Below the pieces are notes generated by a model, which saw only the letters and a program-made list of their open reading frames with translations, did not search any database and was not told where the DNA came from. Positions 52,245-60,683 of a stretch of DNA of 64,000 bases are shown in pieces. Numbering within the stretch: the first letter of the stretch is position 1; each line of letters opens with the position of its first letter. The position numbers and the translations under genes are program-made. Source of the DNA: Amycolatopsis bullii (lineage in GTDB: Bacteria; Actinomycetota; Actinomycetes; Mycobacteriales; Pseudonocardiaceae); the NCBI RefSeq assembly GCF_014654205.1, contig NZ_BNAW01000052.1, positions 1 through 64,000 of the forward strand, in the 5' to 3' direction.

Positions 52245-52862
52245 GTGCCGTCGGACCAGCGCCGCATCCAGCCACGTAAACAGCCGCGTCAGGTGCGCGC
52301 CGAGCTGACCCGGCAGCGGATCCTGACCGCGGCTGCTCACGTTTTCGCCGACCACGGCTACGCCGCCGGCACCACCAACCGCATCGCCGAGCGGGCGGGC
52401 ATCTCGATCGGCTCGCTGTACCAGTACTTCCCGAACAAGGACGCGATCCTCGCCGAGCTGCTGACCCGTCACCTCGACGACGGCACGGCGGCCGCGGCGA
52501 AGGTCCTCACCGGCCCGCTGCCCGATTCGATCGAGGACGTCTTCCGCGTGTTCGTCCGCTTCGCCGTCGAAGCCCACCTCGACGACCCGCACCTGCTGCG
52601 CATGCTGATCGAGCAGGCCCCGCGGTCGGACGAGCTGCTCGAGCGGGTCGGCCGGGTGAAGCGGACCATGGTCGGCCACACCCGCGCCCTCCTGGAGGGC
52701 CACCCCGAGGTCCGCGTGGCCGACACCGCCACGGCCGCCCGCCTGGTCATCGCGACGGTCGAGCTCGCCGTGCACGACCTGCTGGCCGAGCCCGACCCGA
52801 TCGACGCCCGGCGGCTCGAAGACGAGATGGTCGCGATGCTGACCCGGTACGTCACGGGGTGA
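52245..52862 (+). CDS. TetR-family transcriptional regulator
   Basis: A 205-aa regulator. The HTH reads RILTAAAHVFADHGYAAGTT and IAERAGISIGSLYQYFPNKD, followed by a helical ligand domain (VFRVFVRFAVEAHLDDP, LVIATVELAVHDLLAEPD). GTG 52245 is preferred, with AGGGGG upstream; an in-frame ATG at 52197 would add 16 residues and give a leaderless-like start. It is divergent from the PPOX/reductase operon and is its likely repressor. Confidence 0.9.
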   Translation: MPSDQRRIQPRKQPRQVRAELTRQRILTAAAHVFADHGYAAGTTNRIAERAGISIGSLYQYFPNKDAILAELLTRHLDDGTAAAAKVLTGPLPDSIEDVFRVFVRFAVEAHLDDPHLLRMLIEQAPRSDELLERVGRVKRTMVGHTRALLEGHPEVRVADTATAARLVIATVELAVHDLLAEPDPIDARRLEDEMVAMLTRYVTG

Positions 52863-52955
52863 ACCGGCAGGCGCCCCCGCCGTGTTGCCCTGCACGAGGA
52901 TGGCGAACACGCCGAGCGAGAGCAGTTTCCGTCCCCTTTCGCCCAGGTTGGCCGA

Positions 52956-53858
52956 TCATGCGCCGGCCCGGCGGAGACGTTCGGCGGCCTGGGCACGGAC
53001 CGCGTCGGAGCACACCGGGCGGTCACCGTGCAGCGCTTCCCAACGGGCGTTGTGCAGCGCCGGCCAGAGACTGGCCGCCCAGGCGATCTCCCGCTCCTCC
53101 GCGGTGAACCGGCGTGCCCGGAGTTCCTGATAGGCCGTCAAGAACGCGGCTGAGCTTTCGATCGGCGCCAACGTCGGCGGTGTCGCGTTGGCGAACGCCC
53201 CGGACGCCGCACCCGCCAACGCGGCTTCCGGCTGCCACGCCAGGCTGTCCCAGTCGTCGACCGACCAGATCTCCCCGTCGCGCCAGCGGAGGTTCTGGGC
53301 TTCGAAGTCGGCGTGGCCCAGCACGCACGGCAGGTTCGCGGCCGGCAAACGCTTGCGGACCCGGAGCGCCGTCTCGGTCACCACCGCGGGCACCAGGCTC
53401 TGGTCCCGCGAGTCCAGGAAACCGAGAGCGGGCCACACTCCCGGGCCGGAGTGGTCCCACCGCACCCACCGCGGGTTCGGCAGCGGGGGCGGGACCGCCA
53501 CGCTCGTCAGCGCGGCCATCACCCGTGCGAACACCCTTGCGTAGCGCACGGCGACGTCCGGGGTGTCGCCCGGCAACAGGACGCCGCCGGGCCGGAACTC
53601 TTCCGCGTGCACCGCCAGCTCGCCGACGGCGATCGCCGGTGTCAGCGGCTGGGGACACGGGAAACCGCGCTCCGCCAAGCGGGCCTGCGCGGCGACGCAC
53701 GCCGCCGCCCGGCCGTCGTCCTCGCGGGCCTTGACCACGACCTCCCGCCCGTCGGCCAGCCGCAGGCCGACGACCTGCGACAGGGACCGCCGCTCGAAGA
53801 GCACCGCGGCCGGCGCGGCACCCAGGTGGGCCGTGCACCAGGACCGCACCCAGTCCAC
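52956..53858 (-). CDS. aminoglycoside-phosphotransferase-fold kinase (APH family)
   Basis: A 300-aa APH/choline-kinase-fold protein. The catalytic loop is LGHADFEAQN (H182, D184, N189) and the metal Asp lies in SVDDWDSLA (D201/D202). N-terminal DGREVVVKARED carries the ATP lysine. The start GTG immediately follows the response-regulator stop (zero spacing), so it is co-translated with that gene. Whether it phosphorylates an antibiotic or a metabolite is unknown; similarity is only at family level. Confidence 0.85.
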   Translation of the reverse strand: MDWVRSWCTAHLGAAPAAVLFERRSLSQVVGLRLADGREVVVKAREDDGRAAACVAAQARLAERGFPCPQPLTPAIAVGELAVHAEEFRPGGVLLPGDTPDVAVRYARVFARVMAALTSVAVPPPLPNPRWVRWDHSGPGVWPALGFLDSRDQSLVPAVVTETALRVRKRLPAANLPCVLGHADFEAQNLRWRDGEIWSVDDWDSLAWQPEAALAGAASGAFANATPPTLAPIESSAAFLTAYQELRARRFTAEEREIAWAASLWPALHNARWEALHGDRPVCSDAVRAQAAERLRRAGA

Positions 53859-54437
53859 TCAGCGATCCCTCGCCACCAGCGCCGCCTGGGTGCGGCTCGT
53901 CACGTCCAGCTTGGCCAGCACGTTCCCCACGTGCACCTTCACCGTCCGCTCCGCCAGCCGCAGCCGGGCCGCTATGTCCCTATTGGACAATCCGTCGCCC
54001 AGCAGCTCCAGCACGTCCCGCTCCCGCGGCGTCAGCGTCCCGCCGCCGGTCAAGGCGGATGCCGCCGCCGGGCTCAAGGCCGTCACGCCCTGGTGAGCCG
54101 CGCGGACCGCCGCCGCGAGCTCGGCGCCCGACGCTTCCTTCAGCACGAATCCCGCCGCGCCCAGGCTGAGCGCTTCGCGGATCTCCCGCGGCCGGCCGAC
54201 CGTCGTCAACATCAGGACCCGCGGCGCCGCAGGACCCAGCCGGCGCAGGACTTCGAGGCCGTCCATGCCCGGCAAGTACACGTCGAGCAGGACCACGTCC
54301 GCCGGCACCGGCGAGGCCAGCAGCTCCGGCCCGCTCGCGTACTGCGCGACCACCTCGAGGTCCGGCTGCGCGCCCAGGATCAGGGCGATGCCCTCGCGCA
54401 CCAGCGCGTGGTCGTCGACGACCTGAACCCGGATCAT
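53859..54437 (-). CDS. NarL/LuxR-family response regulator
   Basis: A 192-aa two-component regulator. The receiver domain (1-120) has acidic D8-D9, phospho-acceptor D52 in LLDVYLPGMDG, Thr in MLTTVG and Lys in FVLKEASG. A LuxR HTH follows (TLTPRERDVLELLGDGLSNR, LAERTVKVHVGNVLAKLDV). It is divergent from the histidine kinase with 22 bp between the starts, and co-transcribed with the APH-like kinase. Confidence 0.94.
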   Translation of the reverse strand: MIRVQVVDDHALVREGIALILGAQPDLEVVAQYASGPELLASPVPADVVLLDVYLPGMDGLEVLRRLGPAAPRVLMLTTVGRPREIREALSLGAAGFVLKEASGAELAAAVRAAHQGVTALSPAAASALTGGGTLTPRERDVLELLGDGLSNRDIAARLRLAERTVKVHVGNVLAKLDVTSRTQAALVARDR

Positions 54438-54459
54438 GCCCGCACTCTACTGTCGGCCC

Positions 54460-55428
54460 ATGCGTCAGTCTCTCGTCACGACGGCCGCCGTCGCCGCGGT
54501 GTTCTTCGCCAGCGGGGCGTGGACGCCGCAGCAGGGGCTGCTCGCGGCCGGGCTCAGCGCGGTCCAGCTCGTTCCGCTGCTGTGGTCCCGCCGCGCCCCG
54601 GCCCTCGTGCTCGTCGTGGTGACCCTCGCGACGGCCGGGCACCTGCTGCTCGAGCAGCCGCGCAACACGATGTACGTGCCGGTGCTGCTCGCCCTCTACA
54701 GCACGCCGCAGCGGTGGCTCGCGGCCACGGCGGCGCTCGCCACCGGCGCGGCGGTCTACCCGGCGAAGGGCGCGGTCGACGGCACGCTCCTCGTCGTCTC
54801 GATCAGCGCCGTCGCCTGGCTGCTCGGCGCCGAACGCCGTCGCGCGCTCGCCGATCGGGCCGAGCGCGCGGCCCGGCGGCTGCACGACACGCTCGCCCAG
54901 ACCACGGCCGTCATGCTCGTGCAGGCCGAGACGCTGCGCGCGGTCGGCGACCTGACCGATGCCGACCGGGAACGCCTCGACACGCTCCTGGCGGCCGGCC
55001 GGGGCGCACTCACCCTCGTCCGCCGCACGCTGGACGACCTGCGCGACGACGCCGAACGCGCCCCGGACCTCGCCGAGGTGCTGGCCCGGCTCCGGACCGC
55101 CGGCCTGGTCCTCGACCGCGACCCGGTGCTGCCCGCGCTGCCTCGCCCGGTGCGGGAGCTGGCCGAGCGGTTCGTCGCGGAGACGGCGGTGAACGCCTTG
55201 CGCCACAACGGTCCGGGCGTCCGGCTGTGGCTCGACGTCGAAGCCGGTGACCGGGTGACGATCACCGCGCGGAACGCGCTCAAGGGAGCGTCGCCCGAAG
55301 GCGGCGGCTACGGGCTGGCCGGGCTCGCGGAGCAGGCTGCGGCGGCCGGGGGAGCGCTGGTCCACGGCCCGCGGGACGGCGAGTGGGTGGTCCGGCTCGA
55401 ACTGCCTGCCGTCCGGGTCGCGCACTGA
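54460..55428 (+). CDS. NarL-type sensor histidine kinase
   Basis: A 322-aa kinase with four to five N-terminal transmembrane segments (about 5-125). The HisKA_3 box is RRLHDTLAQTTAVML (H142). A HATPase region has the N box AETAVNALRHNGPG and GGGYGLAGLAEQA. There is no large sensor domain, so it probably senses a membrane-associated signal. ATG 54460 is chosen; an ATG at 54436 would overlap the divergent response-regulator start. It pairs with the divergent LuxR-type regulator. Confidence 0.92.
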   Translation: MRQSLVTTAAVAAVFFASGAWTPQQGLLAAGLSAVQLVPLLWSRRAPALVLVVVTLATAGHLLLEQPRNTMYVPVLLALYSTPQRWLAATAALATGAAVYPAKGAVDGTLLVVSISAVAWLLGAERRRALADRAERAARRLHDTLAQTTAVMLVQAETLRAVGDLTDADRERLDTLLAAGRGALTLVRRTLDDLRDDAERAPDLAEVLARLRTAGLVLDRDPVLPALPRPVRELAERFVAETAVNALRHNGPGVRLWLDVEAGDRVTITARNALKGASPEGGGYGLAGLAEQAAAAGGALVHGPRDGEWVVRLELPAVRVAH

Positions 55429-55434
55429 CCGCGG

Positions 55435-56088
55435 TCAGGGGATCGCGGCCTCGATGTCGGCGAGGTGGGCGGCGATGATCTCCTCGAACGCCGCGCGGCG
55501 GTCGGCCCCGAGTGGACGGACTTCGCGGGCGAAGTGGGCCAATGCGGGGAAGCGATCGGGATCGGCGCCCAGCACCGCGACGCGGAACAGTTCCATGCCT
55601 TGCTCGTGTTCCTCCGGGGTGACCGTGCTGACGCCGGCCTCGGACGCGATGAGCGCGGCGAAGAGGATCGCGATCCGGTGGTAGCGCACCGGGATCTGGG
55701 CATCGGGCAGGCCTGACGTGCGCAGGGCCTGCAGCACCTCTTCCATCACCAGCCGGGAACCTGCGCCGCTGGAGGCGTAGCGGCCCCAGACCACGGCGAT
55801 CTGCGGCTGCTCGCCGAACGCCTCGCGCAGGCACAGTGCCAATGTGGTCAGGCGCTGCTTCCAGTCGCCGTCGGGACGGTACCCGGCCATGGCGCCCAGC
55901 AGGATCCGGTCGGCGAGGGCGCGCAGCAGCTCGGTCTTGGTGCGGAAGTGCCGGTAGAGGCTCGAGGAGTCGGTCCCCAGCTCCGCGGCGAGCTTGCGGA
56001 CGCTGAACGACTCCGCGTCGCCGCGGCGCAGCAGCTCCGCCGCCGTGTCCAGGATTTCCTCGGTCGTCCAACGCCTTCGGTTCGCCAT
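55435..56088 (-). CDS. TetR-family transcriptional regulator
   Basis: A 217-aa regulator. The HTH reads ILDTAAELLRRGDAESFSVR and LAAELGTDSSSLYRHFRTKTE. A TetR_C-type helical domain follows (ALCLREAFGEQPQIAVVWG, YHRIAILFAALIASEAG). It is divergent from the beta-lactamase-fold gene, with a perfect 17-bp palindrome between them, and is probably its repressor. It ends 6 bp from the convergent histidine kinase gene. Confidence 0.92.
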   Translation of the reverse strand: MANRRRWTTEEILDTAAELLRRGDAESFSVRKLAAELGTDSSSLYRHFRTKTELLRALADRILLGAMAGYRPDGDWKQRLTTLALCLREAFGEQPQIAVVWGRYASSGAGSRLVMEEVLQALRTSGLPDAQIPVRYHRIAILFAALIASEAGVSTVTPEEHEQGMELFRVAVLGADPDRFPALAHFAREVRPLGADRRAAFEEIIAAHLADIEAAIP

Positions 56089-56132
56089 CTCGTCCCTTCG
56101 CCGATGGCCAGCATAGCCTATGCACTTGCCGC

Positions 56133-56149
56133 TGCACGCACTGCGTGCA
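56133..56149. promoter_or_regulatory. 17-bp palindromic operator
   Basis: TGCACGCA-C-TGCGTGCA is a perfect dyad and overlaps a CATAAT -10-like box (56148-56153). It lies 44 bp from the tetR start and 36 bp from the beta-lactamase-fold start. The likely binder is the divergent TetR protein. Confidence 0.75.
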
Positions 56150-56184
56150 TAATGAGGACACTTCTCTTCCCGAAAGGAGTCCCC

Positions 56185-57288
56185 ATGGATCACGCGCAGC
56201 TGAACGCCGCTCTCGAGGCGGTGCACCGGGCCGGCGTCCCGGGCGTGTTCGCCGAGGTGCGGGCCGGTGACCAGGTCTGGCGTGGCGCGGCGGGGGTCGC
56301 CGACACCGGCACCGGCCGGCCCGTTTCCGCCGGAATGCGGCACCGCGTCGGCAGCGTCACGAAGACGTTCACCGCCGCCGCGGTGCTGCGGCAGGTCGAG
56401 CGGGGCCGGATCGGCCTGGACACCCCGATCGGCCACTACCTGCCGAAGCTGGTTCCGGGCGAGCGCGGGCGGGCGATCACCGTCCGGATGCTGATCGACC
56501 ACACCAGCGGGCTCGCCGAATACCTCCCGTACGCCTACCCGAGCCTCAAGGCGTTCCCCGACCTGGCCGCCACCCGGCCGGACAGCCTCGACGAGCACCG
56601 GTTCACGCGGTTCGACCCGGTCGAGCTGATCGCGATGGGCGTCGGCGCGCCGCCGGTCGCCCCGCCCGGGGTGTACTCGAACACCAATTACCTGCTGCTC
56701 GGGCAGCTCCTGGGGCACGTGACCGGCGGCCGCGCGGAAGAGTGCATCACCCGCGACGTCATCGACCGCGCCGGGCTCCGCGACACCGCCTTCCCGGCCG
56801 GGACGCACGTCGAAGAGCCGCATTCGAAGCTGTACGAATCGTGGTTCGGCATGATCGACCCGCCGCGGGACTACAGCGTCTTCGACATGTCGTGGGTGGG
56901 CCCGGCCGCTTCGCTGATCTCGACGGTCTCGGACCTCAACCGCTTCTACGAACTGTTGCTGGCGGGCGAGATCGTCTCGCCGGCTTCGCTGGCGGAAATG
57001 CGGCGGACGGTCCGGATCGTTTCCCAGGAGGGCAAGCTGATCGACTACGGCCTGGGCCTGCACCCGGTGGAGTCGACGGAGTTCTGGGGCCACGGCGGCA
57101 CGGTCTGGGGTGGCGGAACCCTGGCGGCGGCCCGCGCGGACGGCACGCGGCAGTTCGCGATCGCGGTGAACGCGCAGCGCTGGAACCGGCTCGACGAGTC
57201 GGGACGCCCCCAGCCGCACCCGATCGACGGCGCGCTGGCCGCCCTTCAGCGGCTGGCGATGAGCTGTGACACGGTCACGAACCGGTAG
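56185..57288 (+). CDS. serine hydrolase of the beta-lactamase/D-Ala-D-Ala carboxypeptidase fold (class C type)
   Basis: A 367-aa protein. The active-site triad motifs are SVTK (S57-K60), YSN (Y164-N166) in GVYSNTNYLLLG, and HGG in WGHGGTVWG. No signal peptide is seen, which argues for a cytoplasmic esterase or peptidase-type role and against a secreted beta-lactamase. ATG 56185 follows AAAGGAG. A TetR operator controls it. The last 43 bp overlap the convergent polysaccharide deacetylase gene. Confidence 0.88.
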   Translation: MDHAQLNAALEAVHRAGVPGVFAEVRAGDQVWRGAAGVADTGTGRPVSAGMRHRVGSVTKTFTAAAVLRQVERGRIGLDTPIGHYLPKLVPGERGRAITVRMLIDHTSGLAEYLPYAYPSLKAFPDLAATRPDSLDEHRFTRFDPVELIAMGVGAPPVAPPGVYSNTNYLLLGQLLGHVTGGRAEECITRDVIDRAGLRDTAFPAGTHVEEPHSKLYESWFGMIDPPRDYSVFDMSWVGPAASLISTVSDLNRFYELLLAGEIVSPASLAEMRRTVRIVSQEGKLIDYGLGLHPVESTEFWGHGGTVWGGGTLAAARADGTRQFAIAVNAQRWNRLDESGRPQPHPIDGALAALQRLAMSCDTVTNR

Positions 57289-57974
57289 CCGCGCTGCTTG
57301 AGCCCGTCGAGGATCGGTGCGATCGCCCGCCGGGTCTGCCCGCGCGAGGCGTACATGGCGTGCAGCAGCACGATCGAGCCCGGCCGGACCTGGCCGAGGA
57401 CAGCGCTTTCCACGGTGGCCGCGTCCGGGGTGCCGTCGGAATCCGGCGCGACGTCCCAGGTGATCGTCGTGCGGTGGTGGGACGCGAGGTAGTGCGGCAG
57501 CGCGAAGAGCTTCTTGCCGTTCGGGGGCCGGAAGAGGATTTCGCCGGTGTAGCCGGAGGTGCGGATGAGGGCGTCGGTCGCTTCGACCTCGTCGGCGACC
57601 CAGGACGGCGTCACGCCGATCATGCGGTCGTGGCTGAAGCTGTGGTTGCCGATCTCGTGGCCTTCGGCGGCGATGTCGTGGGCCAGGTCGGGGTGTGCGG
57701 CGATGTCCCGGCCGATGAGGAAGAAGGTCGCGGGCACCTGACGGCTTTTCAGCGTGTCCAGGATCGTGCGGGTGCCCGCGGGATCGGGCCCGTCGTCGAA
57801 GGTGAGGGCGACGACCTTCTCGGTGGTGTCGACGCGGTCCACGAGGGTGCCGAAGAACTGGAAGGTCCGCGACTTCGACACCTCGAACAGCGTGACCGCA
57901 CCGGCGAGCACCACGACGAGCACGCTCGCCACGACGATCGCCCGCTTCCGGGCCCGGCGGGATTTCAAGATCAT
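57246..57974 (-). CDS. membrane-anchored polysaccharide deacetylase (NodB/CE4)
   Basis: A 242-aa protein with a basic N-terminus and one transmembrane helix (IVVASVLVVVLAGAVTLFEV, about 13-32), then a NodB domain. Motif 1 is TFDDGPDP, motif 2 HEIGNHSFSHD (metal His residues), motif 3 RPPNGK, motif 5 LLHAM. It deacetylates N-acetylated glycans such as peptidoglycan or chitin-like polymers outside the cell. ATG 57974 is chosen at the basic start of the anchor. It overlaps the 3' end of the convergent gene by 43 bp. Confidence 0.9.
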   Translation of the reverse strand: MILKSRRARKRAIVVASVLVVVLAGAVTLFEVSKSRTFQFFGTLVDRVDTTEKVVALTFDDGPDPAGTRTILDTLKSRQVPATFFLIGRDIAAHPDLAHDIAAEGHEIGNHSFSHDRMIGVTPSWVADEVEATDALIRTSGYTGEILFRPPNGKKLFALPHYLASHHRTTITWDVAPDSDGTPDAATVESAVLGQVRPGSIVLLHAMYASRGQTRRAIAPILDGLKQRGYRFVTVSQLIASR

Positions 57975-58030
57975 GGCGCCACCCTGGCGGGGGAGGCGGG
58001 GCGGCGGAAGCCGCAAAGGTACTAGTACCC

Positions 58031-58074
58031 GTCAGCATATGTTGACGACGGCGCCGACGTCAGCATATGCTGAC
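58031..58074 (+). promoter_or_regulatory. twin palindromic operators before the HTH gene
   Basis: GTCAGCATATGTTGAC (58031-58046) and the perfect palindrome GTCAGCATATGCTGAC (58059-58074) are spaced 28 bp centre to centre. The second ends 3 bp before the GTG of the HTH gene. There is no Shine-Dalgarno sequence between, so the transcript may be leaderless with the operator at the promoter. Confidence 0.75.
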
Positions 58075-58077
58075 ACG

Positions 58078-58293
58078 GTGAGCCTGACGACCGATCTCGA
58101 CCACGCCGTGCGCAGTGCCGATCCGGACGTCGCGCTGCGGGCCGTCGCGCGGCTGCGGCGGCTGACCGAGCAGCTCGAGGCCGATCAGGTGGCCGCCGCG
58201 CGGCGGGCCGGCTGGTCGTGGCAGGACATCGCCGAGCGGCTCGGCGTCACCAAGCAGACCGTGCACCGCAAGCACCGGAGCCGGGAGGGCTGA
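58078..58293 (+). CDS. small helix-turn-helix protein paired with a ClpN protein
   Basis: A 71-aa protein. The N-terminal helix region (LTTDLDHAVRSADPDVALRA) is followed by a clear HTH (GWSWQDIAERLGVTKQTVHRK). GTG start directly after the twin palindromes. Its stop overlaps the ClpN gene start (TGATG). Small HTH plus Clp N-domain pairs recur in actinobacteria. It probably binds the adjacent palindromes and autoregulates the pair, which is inference. Confidence 0.85.
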   Translation: MSLTTDLDHAVRSADPDVALRAVARLRRLTEQLEADQVAAARRAGWSWQDIAERLGVTKQTVHRKHRSREG

Positions 58294-58955
58294 TGTTCCA
58301 GGGGGACGATCCCGCAGTGGGGCGGGTGATGCGCCGCGCGGGCGAGCTGGCGCGGGAGTTCGGGCACGCGCGGGTCGGCAGTGAACACCTGCTGCTCGCG
58401 CTCACCGAAGGGCCACTGCCGGGGCTCGGCGACGTCGAGCGGGCCGTGCGCCGGGCCGCCCCGGACGGCGCGGGCGCGGCCGCCGACCGGGAAGCCCTCG
58501 CGGTGCTCGGTGTCGACCTCGGGCCGCTGCCGGGTGTGCTCGCGGACCGGCCGCCGGCCAAGGAGTTCCGGTTGCCGTTCGGAGCCGGGAAGGCCCGGCG
58601 GCGGTGCGCCCGGGCGGTGCCCCCGATCGGCCTGGACCTCCAAGCCGTGTACGGCGCGTCCCTGCGGCTGGCGCTCGCCCGCCGGGAACGCCGGCACCGC
58701 GTCGAGCACCTCGCCTTGGCGCTCGTCGCGCTCGATCCCGGCGCCGACTGGGTGTTGCGGGCTGCTGGTGTCGACCGGGGAGAGGTGCTCGCGCGGCTCG
58801 CCGCCGCCTTCCCGCCGCCGCGGCGCAACCGGCTGCTGCAGGCTGAACGGCGGGTGGGGTGCCGGACCCGGTGCCGCGACATCGTGCGCCGCTACCAGCA
58901 CACGACGGGCCGGATGGCGATGGCGCCGTCGGTGCTGGCCACGCTGGTGCACTGA
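58293..58955 (+). CDS. Clp R (N-terminal) domain protein without ATPase domains
   Basis: A 220-aa protein with two Clp N-domain repeats: residues 1-75 (VGRVMRRAGELAREFGHARV, SEHLLLALTEG) and about 115-175 (YGASLRLALARRERRHRVEH, LALALVALDPGADWVLRAAG). It lacks Walker motifs, so it is an adaptor-like protein and not a ClpC ATPase. Overlap with the HTH gene implies joint function, possibly in regulated proteolysis of the HTH protein or its targets. Confidence 0.85.
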   Translation: MFQGDDPAVGRVMRRAGELAREFGHARVGSEHLLLALTEGPLPGLGDVERAVRRAAPDGAGAAADREALAVLGVDLGPLPGVLADRPPAKEFRLPFGAGKARRRCARAVPPIGLDLQAVYGASLRLALARRERRHRVEHLALALVALDPGADWVLRAAGVDRGEVLARLAAAFPPPRRNRLLQAERRVGCRTRCRDIVRRYQHTTGRMAMAPSVLATLVH

Positions 58956-58996
58956 CCCGGGCTCAGCTTGTTGTCCGGCCGCTTGGGGCGGGGGAC

Positions 58997-59803
58997 TCAG
59001 AGCGGGTTGAACACGCCCAAGGGGGCTGTGCAGAACGGGCCGCCGACGTACTCGGCCGCCAGGCCCGTCGGCGCCGGCTTGCCGGCCAGCTGGTCGGCGT
59101 ACACCTCGGCGTCGTCCAAGGACTTGTAGCCCAGCGCCTCCGCCTCCTCCAGCGAATAGATCCGGCGGGTGTTGTCCGAGACGCCCCAGATCAGCCGATA
59201 CCCCGGCGAAGGCGCCGAAAGGCACGCCTCGAACAGGCGCGCGCCGTCGTCGGGCGACAGCCAGGTCGTCAGGCCGCGAGGGCCCAGCGGGAGCGGTGTC
59301 TCGAAGCACGAGCCGATCCGGATCACGATCACGTCCATGCCGAACCGCGAGTGGTACAAGCTCCCGAGTGCCTCGATCGCCGCCTTCGAGACGCCGTAGT
59401 ACGTGTCCGGCCGCGGCGAGGAGTCCGCCGGGAGGTCCGAATCCACCCGGCGGAAGCCGACCGCGTGGTTGCTCGACGCCAGGATCACCCGCCGGATCCC
59501 CGCGGCCTGCGCCGCCTCCAGGACCGTCTGCGTCCCGTTGATGTTGACGTCGAGGGTTTCCTCCCACGAGTTCTCGCGGCTGTGCCCGCCGAGGTGGATC
59601 AGCGCGTCGACGCCTTCGCACGCTTCCGCCATCGCCGCCCGGTCGGTCACCGACGCCGTCACGACCTCTTCCGAGGAATCCGAAGGCGTCTGCGGGGCCA
59701 GGTCGAGCAGGCGCAGCACCCGGCCCGGGCGCCGCAGGCGGGGGCGCATCAGGGTGCCGACGACACCCGCCGACCCGGTGATGAGCACGCGCTGGTCCGT
59801 CAT
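58997..59803 (-). CDS. udh: uronate dehydrogenase (NAD-dependent epimerase-like SDR)
   Basis: A 268-aa extended SDR. The NAD motif GSAGVVG is at residues 10-16, the active-site Ser lies in ASSNHAVGF (near S111), and the catalytic pair is Y136-x3-K140 in YYGVSK. The segments VIRIGSCFETP and LSTW-like LTTWLSPDDGARL match uronate dehydrogenases, which oxidise glucuronate/galacturonate to aldarolactones. It is followed on the same strand by nothing nearby and preceded by the IclR gene (23 bp). The surrounding glucarate-pathway genes support the assignment. Confidence 0.88.
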   Translation of the reverse strand: MTDQRVLITGSAGVVGTLMRPRLRRPGRVLRLLDLAPQTPSDSSEEVVTASVTDRAAMAEACEGVDALIHLGGHSRENSWEETLDVNINGTQTVLEAAQAAGIRRVILASSNHAVGFRRVDSDLPADSSPRPDTYYGVSKAAIEALGSLYHSRFGMDVIVIRIGSCFETPLPLGPRGLTTWLSPDDGARLFEACLSAPSPGYRLIWGVSDNTRRIYSLEEAEALGYKSLDDAEVYADQLAGKPAPTGLAAEYVGGPFCTAPLGVFNPL

Positions 59804-59826
59804 GGGGTTCCTCTCACGCAGAAGGG

Positions 59827-60630
59827 TTAACGGATGCCGGCCCGGCGCAGCTGCTGCCCGAGCTCGGCGGTGGTCTCGGCGAGCAGCTCGCCGACGCGGC
59901 GGGCGTCGTCGTCGGTCACCTGGTTGATGGGCATCGAGCAGCTGATCGCGTCGGTGCCCGGGATGCGGTAGGGGATCACCGCGGCCACGCACCGGACGCC
60001 CAGCGTGCCTTCCTCGACCTCGGCGGCGTAACCGCGTTCGCGCGTCGCGGCGAACTCGGCGTGCAGGGCTTCGAGGGTGGTGATGGTGTTCGGCGTCAGC
60101 GCGGTCAGCGTCGCCGGCATGAGCGCCTCGATCTCGTCGTGCGTCAGCTCGGCCAGCAGCGCCTTGCCCAGCGCGGTCGCGTGCGCGGGCAGCGTGCGCC
60201 CGACGCGGGAGACCAGGTGCGTCGACCGCTGCGACTCGCGCGTCTCCAGGTAGACGACCTCGGTGCCGTTGCGGCGCGCGAAGTGCGCGGTGAAGCCGGT
60301 CTTCTCCCGGATGCGCTCCAGCGCTTCGGTGGCGAAGGGGACGACGGCGTCCCGGTCCAGGTACGCCGTGCCGCAGATCAGCGCGCGGACGCCGAGGCGG
60401 TAGCGGGCGGTGTTGGTGTCGGCCTCCAGCCAGCCGGCCTCCAGCAGCGTCCGCAGCAGGCCGTGCAGCGACGAGCGGGGAAACCCGGTGCGCGCGTGCA
60501 GGTCCGACAGCGACAGCCAGACGTCGTTCGCCGCGAACGTCTCGATGAGGTCGACGGCCCGGCGTGCGGACTTCACGCCCGAAGACTCGGCCGGGGCGCT
60601 CTCGGCCGCGTTGTCCACCTTCTGCGGCAT
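59827..60630 (-). CDS. IclR-family transcriptional regulator of the uronate cluster
   Basis: A 267-aa regulator. The N-terminal winged helix has SARRAVDLIETFAAND, LSLSDLHARTGFPRSSLHGL and RYRLGVR. The effector domain has VVYLETRESQRSTH, LPAHATALGKALLAEL and a final AAVIPYRIPGTDAISCSM region. ATG 60630 has GGAGGAG 5 nt upstream. It is divergent from the symporter-kdgD-dehydratase operon and co-directional with udh, so it sits at the control point of both units. Confidence 0.93.
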   Translation of the reverse strand: MPQKVDNAAESAPAESSGVKSARRAVDLIETFAANDVWLSLSDLHARTGFPRSSLHGLLRTLLEAGWLEADTNTARYRLGVRALICGTAYLDRDAVVPFATEALERIREKTGFTAHFARRNGTEVVYLETRESQRSTHLVSRVGRTLPAHATALGKALLAELTHDEIEALMPATLTALTPNTITTLEALHAEFAATRERGYAAEVEEGTLGVRCVAAVIPYRIPGTDAISCSMPINQVTDDDARRVGELLAETTAELGQQLRRAGIR

Positions 60631-60683
60631 TTGTGCTCCTCCGTCCGGCCGTTGACTTGTGACCCCGGCCATATTAGCGTCCC

